The notes beneath the pieces are model-generated. The model was not told the origin of the DNA and searched no databases. It worked only from the letters and a program-made list of their open reading frames with translations. Positions 32,771 to 41,388 of a stretch of DNA of 64,000 nucleotides are shown piece by piece. The number at the start of each line of letters is the position of its first letter. The first letter of the stretch is position 1. Where the stretch lies: contig NZ_JADKSG010000001.1 in the NCBI RefSeq assembly GCF_015350805.1, positions 1,302,001 to 1,366,000 of the forward strand, read 5' to 3'. Made by a program: the position numbers and the translations under genes. This DNA comes from Herbiconiux sp. VKM Ac-1786. GTDB taxonomy: Bacteria > Actinomycetota > Actinomycetes > Actinomycetales > Microbacteriaceae.

Positions 32771-33970
32771 TCAGGGGGTCAGCCCCGACACGGCCGGCTT
32801 GAAGCCGAGCCGCACGTTCTCGCAGCAGCCCGCGCGGCACACGTCGTACCACGGGCCGAGCTCGGTGACATGCGGTCGTGACGCGGCCGGCGTGCCCTCG
32901 ATGCGCTCGATCACGAGATCGACGAGACCGGCGACGTAGGCCGGATCGACGCCGGGCGTCGGCGTACGAACACCGTACAGGCCGTGCTCGGCGCAGCTCT
33001 CGAGGGCCTCGTTGTCGAGGTCCCACATGACCTCCATGTGGTCGCTGACGAAGCCGAGCGGCACGATCACGACGGCCCGGATGCCGCGGGCGGGCAGCTC
33101 GGCGATCGCGTCGTTGATGTCGGGCTCCAGCCACGGCTGCGTGGGCGGGCCCGAGCGCGACTGGTAGACGAGCTGCCACGGCACGTCGGGCTGACCCTCG
33201 AGCCCGGAGGTCGCCGCCATCAGCACGACCTCGGCGACCGCCTTGTGCTGGGCCGCGTAGGCGCCCTCGGGGCCGAGCTCGCGGAAGGACGGACCCGAGC
33301 GCTCCGCGTCGGCGCTGGGGATCGAGTGGGTGCTGAACAGCACCTCCACCTCGGTCGACAGGTCGATGTCGTCGAACTTCTCCCGGATGCCGGTGAGTGC
33401 CGCGCCGAGGCCGTCGATGAACGGCTGCACGAATCCGGGGTGGTCGAAGAACTGGCGCACCTTGTCGATCGTCATGGTCGACGCGAGGCCGGTCTCGTCC
33501 AGCGCCATGGCGAAGTCCTCGCGGTACTGCCGGCACGAGCTGTAGGAGCTGTAGGCACTGGTGGCGACGGCGATCAGGGTGCGCAGCCCCCGGGCATCCG
33601 CTTCTCTCAGCACCGAGGGGAGGTAGGGGTCCCAGTTGCGGTTGCCCCAGAGCACGGGCAGGTCGATGCCGCGGGTGGCGAGTTCGGCCTCGAGCGCCGC
33701 CTTGAGCGAGCGGTTCTGCGCGTTGATCGGGCTGACACCGCCGAAGGCGCGGTAGTGGTGCGCCACCTCCTCGAGGCGCTCGTCGGGGATGCCCCGGCCG
33801 CGCGTGACGTTGCGGAGGAAGGGGATGACGTCGTCCTGCCCCTCCGGCCCGCCGAAGGAGGCGAGCAGGATGGCGTCGTACGCCGTCGGCTCCGAGACGT
33901 GCTCGGGCCCGGCCGCCGCAGCGGGGCTCGCGTTCCGCACCGCGGGAACGGCTTCGGGGGACAGGGTCAC
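32771..33970 (-). CDS. cpfC: Coproporphyrin III ferrochelatase, [2Fe-2S] type
   Basis: A 399-residue ferrochelatase inserting iron into coproporphyrin III. Conserved parts are ILLASFGGPEGQDDVIPFLRNVTRGRGIP, HYRAFGGVSPIN, the catalytic His in VLFSTHSIPSADAER, and YQSRSGPPTQPWLEPD. The cysteines in YSSCRQY and VCRAGCCENVR match the [2Fe-2S] ligands of actinobacterial ferrochelatases. An Ala-rich 25-residue N-terminal extension precedes the domain. The GTG start overlaps the chdC stop as GTGA. Confidence 0.95.
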   Translation of the reverse strand: MTLSPEAVPAVRNASPAAAAGPEHVSEPTAYDAILLASFGGPEGQDDVIPFLRNVTRGRGIPDERLEEVAHHYRAFGGVSPINAQNRSLKAALEAELATRGIDLPVLWGNRNWDPYLPSVLREADARGLRTLIAVATSAYSSYSSCRQYREDFAMALDETGLASTMTIDKVRQFFDHPGFVQPFIDGLGAALTGIREKFDDIDLSTEVEVLFSTHSIPSADAERSGPSFRELGPEGAYAAQHKAVAEVVLMAATSGLEGQPDVPWQLVYQSRSGPPTQPWLEPDINDAIAELPARGIRAVVIVPLGFVSDHMEVMWDLDNEALESCAEHGLYGVRTPTPGVDPAYVAGLVDLVIERIEGTPAASRPHVTELGPWYDVCRAGCCENVRLGFKPAVSGLTP

Positions 33971-34704
33971 TGGAGCACCTCGACGATCTCGGCGGCGTCG
34001 ATGCGCCGGCCCGTGTAGAACGGCACCTCTTCGCGCACGTGGCGGCGCGCCTCGGTCTGGCGGAGGGCCCGCATCATGTCGACGAGGTTCGTGAGCTCAT
34101 CGTCCTCGAGCGCCAGGATCCACTCGTAGTCGCCGAGGGCGAACGAGGCGACCGTGTTGGCGAGCACCGAGCGGAACGCGCCGCCCTTGCGGCCGTGGTC
34201 GGCGAGCATCGCACGCCGCTCCTCCTCGGGCAGGATGTACCAGTCGTACGAGCGCACGAACGGGTAGACGGTGACCCACGCGCGGGGCTCCTTGCCGCGC
34301 ATGAACGCGGGCAGGTGGTTCGACGAGAACTCGGCGTCGCGGTGCACGCCCATCGCGTTCCAGGTCGGCAGCAGCGGGGTGAACAGCTGCGTGCGGCGCA
34401 ACTGGCGGAGGGCCCACTGCAGGGTCTCGGGCACGCTGCCGTGCAGCCAGACCATCACGTCGGCGTCGGAGCGCAGGCCCGAGACGTCGTAGAAGCCGCG
34501 GACCATGACGTCCTCGGCCTCGATCGTGGCGACGGCCCCGTCGAGCTCGGCCACCGCATCCGGAACCTCGCTGCCGTCGAGCACCAGAGCGCGCTCGGGG
34601 TTGCGGCGGAAGACCGCCCAGAGCGTGTAGCCGAGCGCGGGCACCTCCTCCGAGTCCTCGACGTCACGGGTGGTCTCGTCGGTTCGGACTGTCGGGTCAG
34701 TCAT
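33967..34704 (-). CDS. chdC: Coproheme decarboxylase
   Basis: A 245-residue HemQ/ChdC protein that decarboxylates coproheme to haem b, the final step of the coproporphyrin pathway. Landmarks are YTLWAVFRR, VRGFYDVSGLRSDADVMVWL, the catalytic Tyr in VTVYPFVRSYDWYILPEEER and the haem-ligand His region ADHGRKG. The N-terminal 20 residues are acidic. The ATG has GAAGAGGGATC before it. The gap upstream (34705-34817) has a possible promoter TAGCGT and the inverted repeat ACCGG-TTCGAAG-CCGGT, so chdC may have its own control. It is coupled to cpfC. Confidence 0.95.
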   Translation of the reverse strand: MTDPTVRTDETTRDVEDSEEVPALGYTLWAVFRRNPERALVLDGSEVPDAVAELDGAVATIEAEDVMVRGFYDVSGLRSDADVMVWLHGSVPETLQWALRQLRRTQLFTPLLPTWNAMGVHRDAEFSSNHLPAFMRGKEPRAWVTVYPFVRSYDWYILPEEERRAMLADHGRKGGAFRSVLANTVASFALGDYEWILALEDDELTNLVDMMRALRQTEARRHVREEVPFYTGRRIDAAEIVEVLQ

Positions 34705-34755
34705 GATCCCTCTTCGTTTCGCTGGCGGTACGCGAGGCGGTGGCGCGCCCGTACG

Positions 34756-34772
34756 ACCGGTTCGAAGCCGGT
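34756..34772. promoter_or_regulatory. Inverted repeat upstream of chdC
   Basis: ACCGG and CCGGT flank TTCGAAG in the 113-bp gap between the DUF3618 gene and chdC. It could be an operator for the chdC-cpfC-hemC-hemD segment. It is short and could be chance. Confidence 0.25.
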
Positions 34773-34817
34773 TCAGACGGGCCGGGGCGAGCGGATGCCC
34801 GGGCCTCGACTACAACG

Positions 34818-35087
34818 CTACCCCTTCGAAGCGGCACGGAAGCCGAGAACGGCCACTCCGGCCAGCACCGCGACCGCACCGCCGATGCCCGCGTAGACCG
34901 CGACCGGATTCTCGGCGCGGAGCCGGTTGAAGCGGCTCTTCAGCCGGTGCGCGGCGTGGCGGGCCTGCTTCGGCACGTTCAGCTTGAACTCGATCGCGTC
35001 GAGGGTCGACCGCAGGTCGTCGCGCGTCTTCTGGATGTCGGCGTGCAGGGCGGGCGTGCTGCGCTCGGCGGGGGCCTTGTCGCTCAC
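34818..35087 (-). CDS. DUF3618 membrane protein
   Basis: An 89-residue protein. Residues 10-50 carry the DUF3618 signature (ERSTPALHADIQKTRDDLRSTLDAIEFKLNVP), predicted to be a helical, possibly coiled segment, and residues 62-85 form one membrane helix (VYAGIGGAVAVLAGVAVLGF). The GTG start overlaps the stop of the holin-like gene as GTGA. It is the last of a three-gene envelope cassette lying inside the haem operon. Its function is unknown. Confidence 0.82.
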   Translation of the reverse strand: MSDKAPAERSTPALHADIQKTRDDLRSTLDAIEFKLNVPKQARHAAHRLKSRFNRLRAENPVAVYAGIGGAVAVLAGVAVLGFRAASKG

Positions 35088-35488
35088 TGGCCGAGACCCT
35101 TCACGGTGTTGACGTCCTTCTTCAGGCTCTCGATGGTCTGCTCCGGCACCGGCGGCAGGCCCTTCTTCAGCGACCGCACCCCGATGAGCACCAGGATGCC
35201 CGCGATCAGCAGCAGGGCGACGCCCACGATCAGCGCCGAGAGCCAGGCCGGCAGCGCGGTGGCGATGCCGAGCACGGCGGCGGCGATCAGGGTGGCGAAG
35301 GCGAAGAACGCCAGCAGGGCGGCGGCGACGAACAGGCCGACACCGATGCCGAGCTTGGCGAGCTTGGCGGTGATCTCGCGCTTGAAGTTCTCGAGCTCGT
35401 CCTTCAGCAGCTGGATGATCAGGGTGGGCAGCTCGGCCAGCAGCGAGACGAGCGAGCGTCGGGCCTTCTTGTCGCGTTCTTCGGTCAC
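35084..35488 (-). CDS. Holin-superfamily-like membrane protein
   Basis: A 134-residue protein with an amphipathic N-terminus (SLVSLLAELPTLIIQLLKDELENFKREITAKLAKLG), two or three hydrophobic helices (IGVGLFVAAALLAFFAFATLIAAAVLGI, LSALIVGVALLLIAGILVLIGV) and a charged tail. It matches the chromosomal actinobacterial phage-holin-like family (Phage_holin_3_6/YqjE-like). There are no phage genes nearby, so it is not a lysis gene. It is coupled to the DUF3618 gene and follows the YtxH-like gene by 21 bases. Confidence 0.78.
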   Translation of the reverse strand: MTEERDKKARRSLVSLLAELPTLIIQLLKDELENFKREITAKLAKLGIGVGLFVAAALLAFFAFATLIAAAVLGIATALPAWLSALIVGVALLLIAGILVLIGVRSLKKGLPPVPEQTIESLKKDVNTVKGLGQ

Positions 35489-35509
35489 GATCGGCGTCCT
35501 TCTGGTCGT

Positions 35510-35923
35510 CTAGTCGTCGGAGGGCTGGGTGGTGGAGGTGCTGGGCTGGGTGGTGGAGGTGCGGGGCTTCGTCGCCGGCTTCGCGGGGGCGGGCTTCGTC
35601 GCGACGGGCTTCTTCGGAGCCGGCGTGCGCGGCGCGGTCGAGCCGGCCTTCGCGGCGGCGGCGCTCTGCTGGGGGCCGTCGAGCGGCTCGCGGCCGATGA
35701 ACGCGGCGAGCGCCTTGCGCGCCTTCTTCGACAGCTCGACCTTCACGGAGTCGACCCGGGCACCGGCGAACTCCTGCACCTTCGCGACACCCGACTGCAC
35801 GACGGGAGTGCTCCACACCTTGTCGGCGCCGGCCTTGATCTGCTCGTAGCGCTGACGGCCGGCCCGCGTTCCGAGCACGTAGCCCGTCGACAGCCCGACG
35901 ACGAAGATGATCTTTCCGCGCAT
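35510..35923 (-). CDS. YtxH-like membrane-anchored protein
   Basis: A 137-residue protein with one N-terminal hydrophobic segment (MRGKIIFVVGLSTGYVLGTRAGRQRYEQI) typical of YtxH-like proteins, a helical middle, and a Lys/Pro/Ala/Thr-rich tail with a duplicated TSTTQPS. GGAG precedes the ATG by eight bases. TACGCT at 35966-35961 is a plausible -10 giving a leader of about 28 nt, so the cassette YtxH/holin-like/DUF3618 may have its own promoter inside the haem gene run. Confidence 0.72.
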   Translation of the reverse strand: MRGKIIFVVGLSTGYVLGTRAGRQRYEQIKAGADKVWSTPVVQSGVAKVQEFAGARVDSVKVELSKKARKALAAFIGREPLDGPQQSAAAAKAGSTAPRTPAPKKPVATKPAPAKPATKPRTSTTQPSTSTTQPSDD

Positions 35924-36009
35924 GTGTGAACTCCGATAGGTCGGGGACAGGGTGCTCCAAAGCGTAGTCCCCCCGTCCCGCACCCGCATGGGCGCGGTCG
36001 GCGGCGGCT

Positions 36010-37554
36010 CTAGCCGGGAAGTCGGTGGTCGCCGCGCAGCTCGGCGGCGACCACCGAGGCGCTCGCCTTCGCCTGCTCGACGGTGGCGGCGAGGCCCGTG
36101 CCCGACACCCAGGCGCCGACGACGTCGAGGCCCGGAACGGCCGAGACGGCCTCTGCGAGCTGCGCGACCCGGGCCTTGTGACCCACGGTCGCGAAGGCGA
36201 GCGAGTCGTCCCAGCGCACAAGGTCGGAGTCGACGACGTCGGCACGCGAGAGCGGCACGCCGAGCAGGGTCGACGCGTCGGCGAGCACCGTGCCGAGCTC
36301 CGGCTCCACCAGGGTCTCGCCGCCGCGGCCGTAGCTCAGCCGCAGCACGTGGCGGTGCGGCGGCAGCCGGGCGGCGAGCCAGGACCACTTGGCGGTCGAG
36401 TGGGTCAGCGCCTTCGCGGTGACGCCGGTGGTGCCGGGCGCCACGAGCACGCCGGTGCCGCGGGGGTGGGCGTCGAGCCGGGCGTCGTCGACCACGATCG
36501 TCGCGATCGCGACCGAGGCGGGCTCGGGCCAGGCGTCCGCCGCGGGCAGGGCGGCGACCCCGGCGTCGGACAGGAGCGCCAGCGCGGGCCGGAATCCGGC
36601 GGCCACGACGAGGGCACGGGCCGTGAGGCGGCGCGGGGCGGACGGCGGCGCGGACTCAGGCGAGGCGGCCGAAGGCGACACCGACGAAGGCACAGGCGCC
36701 GGCGCGGACGGCGCGAGCTCCACGCTCCAGCGCGGCCGCGCATCCGCCCCCTCGTCGGGGCCCTGCTCACCGAGCCGCTGCAGCGAGACCACCCGCGTGC
36801 CCGTCTCGAGGGTGCCGCCGTAGAACGCGAGCTGCTCCTCGAGGGCGGCGATCAGCCGGTGCATGCCGCCGACGACCCCCTGCACCTGGCTGCCGGCCGG
36901 CGCCTGCTCGCGCAGCGCCATCACGGCGCCCGAGAGCGATCCCTGGGTCGTCATCGCCTGGGTGAGGCCGGGTGCGACCGTGCGCACGTCGACGTCGGAG
37001 GGGTCTGCCGAGTGCACGCCCGCGACCACCGGGGTGACAAGCCGGTCGAGCACGCGGCGGCCCATCCGCCGGCGCACGATGTCGCCGAGGTCGTGCTCCG
37101 GTCGCACGCGGAGAAGCGGCATGAGCCGGTCGAGGTAGGCGCGCAGGCTGCCGCCCCAGCCGATCACCCGGCGCACGTCGTCGGCCAGCGGAACCCCGGG
37201 GATGCCCAGGATGCCCGCTGCCGGCAGCGGCGCGGTGCCGCCGTTCCAGCGCACCCACGCGCCGGCCCGGTTCGGCGCCACGACCTCGTCGCCGAGCCCC
37301 ACCTCGGCGGCGAGCGCCGCCACCGTCCCCTTGCGGGTGGCGAAGCTCTCGGCCCCCGAGTCGAGGCGGATACCCGCCAGCTCGTGCGCGCCCACGAAGC
37401 CGCCCGGCTGCTCGCGGGCCTCGACGACGTGCACCGAGTGGCCGAGCTTCGCGAGCTGCAGCGCGGTGACGAGCCCGGAGGCCCCGCCGCCGATGACGAG
37501 CACGTCGACGTCGGTCACGCCGCCCTCGGTCACGCCGGTGTCAGGCCCGGTCAT
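36010..37554 (-). CDS. cgoX: Coproporphyrinogen III oxidase, oxygen-dependent flavoprotein
   Basis: A 514-residue FAD protein (HemY/CgoX) that oxidises coproporphyrinogen III to coproporphyrin III. It has the dinucleotide motif VDVLVIGGGASGLVTALQLAKLGHSV, GGFVGAHELAGIRLDSGAESFATR and a C-terminal FAD contact VVGAWVSGTGLAATVEQAKASA. A Pro/Ser/Ala-rich insertion (about residues 260-300) interrupts the substrate domain. Given chdC and cpfC in the same operon, the coproporphyrin rather than protoporphyrin route is intended. The ATG overlaps the hemE stop as ATGA. Confidence 0.93.
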   Translation of the reverse strand: MTGPDTGVTEGGVTDVDVLVIGGGASGLVTALQLAKLGHSVHVVEAREQPGGFVGAHELAGIRLDSGAESFATRKGTVAALAAEVGLGDEVVAPNRAGAWVRWNGGTAPLPAAGILGIPGVPLADDVRRVIGWGGSLRAYLDRLMPLLRVRPEHDLGDIVRRRMGRRVLDRLVTPVVAGVHSADPSDVDVRTVAPGLTQAMTTQGSLSGAVMALREQAPAGSQVQGVVGGMHRLIAALEEQLAFYGGTLETGTRVVSLQRLGEQGPDEGADARPRWSVELAPSAPAPVPSSVSPSAASPESAPPSAPRRLTARALVVAAGFRPALALLSDAGVAALPAADAWPEPASVAIATIVVDDARLDAHPRGTGVLVAPGTTGVTAKALTHSTAKWSWLAARLPPHRHVLRLSYGRGGETLVEPELGTVLADASTLLGVPLSRADVVDSDLVRWDDSLAFATVGHKARVAQLAEAVSAVPGLDVVGAWVSGTGLAATVEQAKASASVVAAELRGDHRLPG

Positions 37555-38633
37555 CGCGACTCCTCGGCCGCCGCCCCGCCCCGCTCGTGCACGAGCTCGA
37601 CGATGCGCGTCAGCACGTCGGGGTCGGTCTCGGGCGGCACCCCGTGCCCCAGGTTCAGCACGTGCGCGGGAGCGCTCCGGCCGCGGCGCAGCACGTCGAG
37701 CACGTGGGCCTCGAGCACCGGCCAGGGCGCGGCGAGCAGCGCGGGGTCGACGTTGCCCTGCAGGGTCACGCCGCCGCCGAGCCGCCGCGACGCCTCGTCG
37801 AGCGGCAGCCGCCAGTCGACGCCCACGACGTCGGCGCCGACGTCGTGCATCGGTGCGAGCACCTCACCGCTGCCGACACCGAAGTGCACGACCGGCACGT
37901 CGAGGTCGCGGATCGGCTCGAGGGCCAGCTTCGAGAACGGGGCGACCCGCTCGACGTAGTCGGCCTTCGAGAGCGAGCCGACCCAGGAGTCGAACAGCTG
38001 CGCGGCGCTCGCCCCGGCGAGCAGCTGGGCGCGCAGGAAGCGGCCGGTGACCGCGGCGGCCCAGGAGAGCAGCCCCTCCCAGGCCTCGGGGTCGGCGTGC
38101 ATCAGGGTGCGGGCGCGGATGTGGTCCTTCGACGGTCCGCCCTCGACCAGGTAGGCCGCGAGGGTGAAGGGGGCGCCGGCGAAGCCGATCAGGGGGGTGC
38201 TGCCGAGCGCGGCGACCGTGAGTGCGACGCCCTGCTCGATGGCCGTGAAGTCGGCGCCATCCGGATCGGGGAGGGCCGAGACGTCGGCGAGCGTGCGCAC
38301 GGGCGTGCCCAGAACCGGGCCACGGCCGGGGACGATCTCGACGTCGACGCCCGCGAGCTTCAAGGGGATGACGATGTCGCTGAAGAAGATGCCCGCGTCG
38401 ACACCGTGCCGCCGCACCGGCTGCAGCGTGATCTCGCTGGCCATGGCCGGGTCGAGGCAGGCGTCGAGCATCCGTGTGCCCACCCGCAGCTCGCGGTACT
38501 CGGGCAGTGAGCGGCCGGCCTGGCGCATGAACCAGACGGGGGTGCGGTCGCCGCGCACGCCCCGGTAGGTCGTCACGAGAGCGGATGCGGCGGTGCGGCC
38601 GTCGAGGAGGGGATGCGTCGCGGGCAGGGTCAC
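37551..38633 (-). CDS. hemE: Uroporphyrinogen decarboxylase
   Basis: A 360-residue enzyme converting uroporphyrinogen III to coproporphyrinogen III. It has VWFMRQAGRSLPEYRELR, IFFSDIVIPLKLAGVDVEIVPGRGP, GFAGAPFTLAAYLVEGG, VVHFGVGSGEVL and LNLGHGVPPETDPD. The start is GTG at 38633; TATCAT (38645-38640) ends six bases before it, so the long haem operon probably begins as a leaderless message. It is coupled to cgoX. Confidence 0.96.
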   Translation of the reverse strand: MTLPATHPLLDGRTAASALVTTYRGVRGDRTPVWFMRQAGRSLPEYRELRVGTRMLDACLDPAMASEITLQPVRRHGVDAGIFFSDIVIPLKLAGVDVEIVPGRGPVLGTPVRTLADVSALPDPDGADFTAIEQGVALTVAALGSTPLIGFAGAPFTLAAYLVEGGPSKDHIRARTLMHADPEAWEGLLSWAAAVTGRFLRAQLLAGASAAQLFDSWVGSLSKADYVERVAPFSKLALEPIRDLDVPVVHFGVGSGEVLAPMHDVGADVVGVDWRLPLDEASRRLGGGVTLQGNVDPALLAAPWPVLEAHVLDVLRRGRSAPAHVLNLGHGVPPETDPDVLTRIVELVHERGGAAAEESR

Positions 38634-38639
38634 CCCCCG

Positions 38640-38645
38640 ATGATA
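38640..38645 (-). promoter_or_regulatory. -10 hexamer of the haem operon (hemE)
   Basis: TATCAT on the minus strand lies six bases before the hemE GTG. This is the likely promoter for hemE-cgoX and possibly the genes beyond. Confidence 0.5.
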
Positions 38646-38717
38646 CGGACTCGCTCCGGGACCGAGCGGGGAGAAGTCCCCATGGGCCGATCACGGGCGC
38701 GATGGTAGACAGGTGTC

Positions 38718-39962
38718 GTGAGTCAGACCCCGCCTACGCCCCCGTCCGGTCCGAGCGACAACGGCCTGCCGCCGCTTCCTCCGCAGCAGTGGCAGCAGCC
38801 GAACCCGGGGCAGCCCGAGCAGCCGCCGCGTCACCCGGGCTACCCGGGCCTCGGCCAGCAGGGTCAGCCGAACCAGCCCGGCCAGCCGGGCCAGCCGGGC
38901 CAGCAGGGCCAGCCCGGCCAGCCGGGCCAGCCGCCGAAGAAGGGCCTCGGCACGGGCGCCATCCTCGGCATCGTCGGCGGCGGCCTGCTGCTCGTCATCA
39001 TCGTGATCGTCGTGATCGCGGTCGTGGTCTCGCGCCTCCTGGTCGGCGGCGGTGGCGGCAGCTCCTCCTCCGGCGGCAGCGGCGGCGGCGAGACCGGAAC
39101 CGCCTCCGACACGGTCGAGGCGTTCTTCACCGCCCTCTCCGACGCCGACGCCGAGACGGCGCTCGGCATGATCAGCCAGGCGCCCGACGACGACACCCTG
39201 CTCACCGACGAGGTGCTCGCCGCCTCGAACGAGCTCGCCCCGATCACCGGCTTCGCGATCGTCGACGACACCACCGAGAACGGCTACGGCGACGTCACCG
39301 TCAGCTACTCGCTCGGCGGCACCCCGGTCACGGCCGAGTACAGCGTCGACGACTACGACGAGGACGGCTGGATGATCACAGGCGGTCTGAGCTACCTCAA
39401 CGTCGACCGCTTCGACGGCCTCGGCGTCACCGTCAACGGCCAGGAGGTGACCGGAGGCGAGCTGCAGGTCTTCCCCGGAACCTACGAGCTCGCCACCACC
39501 CTGCCGAACTTCACCCTCTCGGGCACCACGACCGTCGCGGCCACCGAGCCCTTCGGATCCCTCGACGTCAGCGACATCGAGCCCGGCCTGAGCGAGGCGG
39601 CGCTCGGCCAGTTCCGCTCGCTCGTGCAGTCGGCGGTCGACGCGTGCATCGCCTCGACCACGCTGGCCGCCGGCTGCGGCCTCGACCTGCCCGCCACGCT
39701 CGACGACGGCACCCAGCTCACCGAGGGCACCATCAGCCGGAGCATCTCGGCCGACGCCACCGTGACCATCCAGAACATGGTGCCGACGCTGAGCTACGAC
39801 AACCCGACCCTGGCGCAGGGCGAGTACATCGGCTCGGTCTCCACCTCCGGCCAGTGCACGCAGAACGGTGCGACCGGCACCTGCGACGTGCTGTTCGGCC
39901 CGTCGCTCGGCAGCCCGTCGATCGACATGGCCGCCGAGAACCCCACGGTGCTCTGGGACTGA
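38718..39962 (+). CDS. Pro/Gln-rich single-pass membrane protein of unknown function
   Basis: A 414-residue protein with a GTG start. Residues 1-75 are a Pro/Gly/Gln tail with PGQPGQPGQ repeats, residues 78-107 a membrane helix (AILGIVGGGLLLVIIVIVVIAVVVSRLL), then a Gly/Ser linker. The extracellular part (about 125-414) begins with a DUF4878/NTF2-like segment (TASDTVEAFFTALSDADAETALGMISQ) followed by a Thr/Ser-rich beta domain with four cysteines. The last residues end AENPTVLWD. TAGACA six bases before the GTG is a poor -10. It lies between divergently placed hemE and hemA; a link with haem is only positional. Confidence 0.8.
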   Translation: MSQTPPTPPSGPSDNGLPPLPPQQWQQPNPGQPEQPPRHPGYPGLGQQGQPNQPGQPGQPGQQGQPGQPGQPPKKGLGTGAILGIVGGGLLLVIIVIVVIAVVVSRLLVGGGGGSSSSGGSGGGETGTASDTVEAFFTALSDADAETALGMISQAPDDDTLLTDEVLAASNELAPITGFAIVDDTTENGYGDVTVSYSLGGTPVTAEYSVDDYDEDGWMITGGLSYLNVDRFDGLGVTVNGQEVTGGELQVFPGTYELATTLPNFTLSGTTTVAATEPFGSLDVSDIEPGLSEAALGQFRSLVQSAVDACIASTTLAAGCGLDLPATLDDGTQLTEGTISRSISADATVTIQNMVPTLSYDNPTLAQGEYIGSVSTSGQCTQNGATGTCDVLFGPSLGSPSIDMAAENPTVLWD

Positions 39963-40037
39963 CCCCGAGGCGCCACCGGCCGGGGGTGAGCGGATGCGCA
40001 TCCGCTCGCTCCCGGCAAGGGACGGTCGTTGCAGGAG

Positions 40038-40043
40038 TACAAT
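40038..40043 (+). promoter_or_regulatory. -10 hexamer of a leaderless hemA message
   Basis: TACAAT, close to the TATAAT consensus, ends six bases before the hemA GTG at 40050. The GGAG at 40034-40037 would lie upstream of the transcription start and so would not be used. Confidence 0.55.
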
Positions 40044-40049
40044 CATCTG

Positions 40050-41378
40050 GTGCTCATCTGCCTGACCGCGAACCATCGCAACGCGAGCTTCGACCTCCTC
40101 GAGAAGCTCTCGATCGGCACCTCCGACGTCGCCAAGGGCCTCGTCGAGCACAGCGACTTCGTGCAGGGAGCGGTCGTGCTCGCGACCTGCAACCGCTTCG
40201 AGGCCTACCTCGACATCGACGAGCCGCTCACCGCCGGCATCTCGCTCGCGGTCGAGGAGGCGGCCGAGACGTTCGGCAGCGCATCCGGAGCCGATGTCGG
40301 CGAACTGCGCGACAGCCTCACCGTGCTCTCGGGCGACAGCGTCGCCGACCACCTCTTCGCCGTGTCGTCGGGCCTCGAGTCGGTCGTCGTCGGGGAGGAC
40401 GAGATCGCCGGGCAGGTCAAGCGCGCGCTCACCACCGCGCGGCTGTCGGGCACCACCTCGAGCGACCTGGAGCGTCTGTTCCAGCGCGCCTCGCACACCT
40501 CGCGCGACGTCAAGACGAAGACGGGCCTCGGCGGAGCCGGGCGCTCGCTCGTGCGGCTCGCCCTCGACCTGGCCGAGAGCCGGGTCACCGACTGGGCGCA
40601 GACCCGGGTGCTGCTCGTCGGCACCGGCCAGTACGCCCGGGTCACCCTGGCGAACCTGCGCGACCGCGGGGTCACCGACATCCGCGTCTACTCGCCCTCG
40701 GGCCGCGCCGTCGCCTTCGCGGCGAAGCAGCAGATCGCCCCCGTGGCCGCCGGCGACTACCTCGGCGCCATCGCGACCGCCGACGTCGTCATCACCTGCT
40801 CCACCGCCGAGACCTACGTGCTCGACGCCACGCACCTCCAGGCCGCGTCCTCGGTTCCCGGGGCGTTCACCCGCCGCCTGGTGATCGACCTCGGCCTGCC
40901 CCGCAACGTCGACCCGCTCGTGTCGGGCGTCGGCGGGGCCGAGCTGCTCGACCTCGAGACCATCAGCCTGCACGCCCCCCTCGACGAACTGAACGCCGAG
41001 TCGGATGCGCGGGCCCTCGTCGACCGCGCCGCCGCCGAATACCGTGCCGGCAAGGCCGAGGCCGAGGTCACCCCGGCCGTCGTCGCCCTGCGCTCGCACC
41101 TGTTCGACCTGCTCGACGACGAGCTGGCCCGCTCGCGCGACCGCGGAGACTCCGACGAGACGCAGAAGGCGCTGCGGCACCTCGTCGGCGTCATCCTGCA
41201 CTCCCCCTCGGTGCGCGCCCGCGAGCTCGCGCGTGACGGCCGCTCGGCCGAGGTCTTCGCCGCCGTCGAGACGCTCTTCGGCCTCGGTGCCGCCGCCGCG
41301 ACACGCGCGGCCGCCGCGGCCCCTGCCCTCGACGCGGCGCCCGTCTCGCTCGAGTCCTACCGCCGCGCCGACGGCTGA
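40050..41378 (+). CDS. hemA: Glutamyl-tRNA reductase
   Basis: A 442-residue NADPH enzyme reducing glutamyl-tRNA to glutamate-1-semialdehyde, the first committed step of C5 haem synthesis. The protein begins [19 protein letters not shown], has the catalytic Cys47 in [46 protein letters not shown] (NADPH) and [16 protein letters not shown] at 40050 is chosen because family members start at [10 protein letters not shown]; an upstream TTG would add seven unrelated residues. HemL, HemB and later enzymes are encoded on the opposite strand to the left. Confidence 0.95.
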   Translation: MLICLTANHRNASFDLLEKLSIGTSDVAKGLVEHSDFVQGAVVLATCNRFEAYLDIDEPLTAGISLAVEEAAETFGSASGADVGELRDSLTVLSGDSVADHLFAVSSGLESVVVGEDEIAGQVKRALTTARLSGTTSSDLERLFQRASHTSRDVKTKTGLGGAGRSLVRLALDLAESRVTDWAQTRVLLVGTGQYARVTLANLRDRGVTDIRVYSPSGRAVAFAAKQQIAPVAAGDYLGAIATADVVITCSTAETYVLDATHLQAASSVPGAFTRRLVIDLGLPRNVDPLVSGVGGAELLDLETISLHAPLDELNAESDARALVDRAAAEYRAGKAEAEVTPAVVALRSHLFDLLDDELARSRDRGDSDETQKALRHLVGVILHSPSVRARELARDGRSAEVFAAVETLFGLGAAAATRAAAAAPALDAAPVSLESYRRADG

Positions 41379-41388
41379 CCCGGCCCCG

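Noticed and set aside
34756-34772. Second SOS box upstream of chdC (TTCGAA core)
   Set aside because: The palindrome is ACCGG-TTCGAAG-CCGGT and lacks the GAAC-N4-GTTC arrangement of LexA sites.
35084-35488. Prophage lysis gene
   Set aside because: Only a holin-like membrane protein is present; neighbours are haem genes and there are no phage structural, integrase or endolysin genes.
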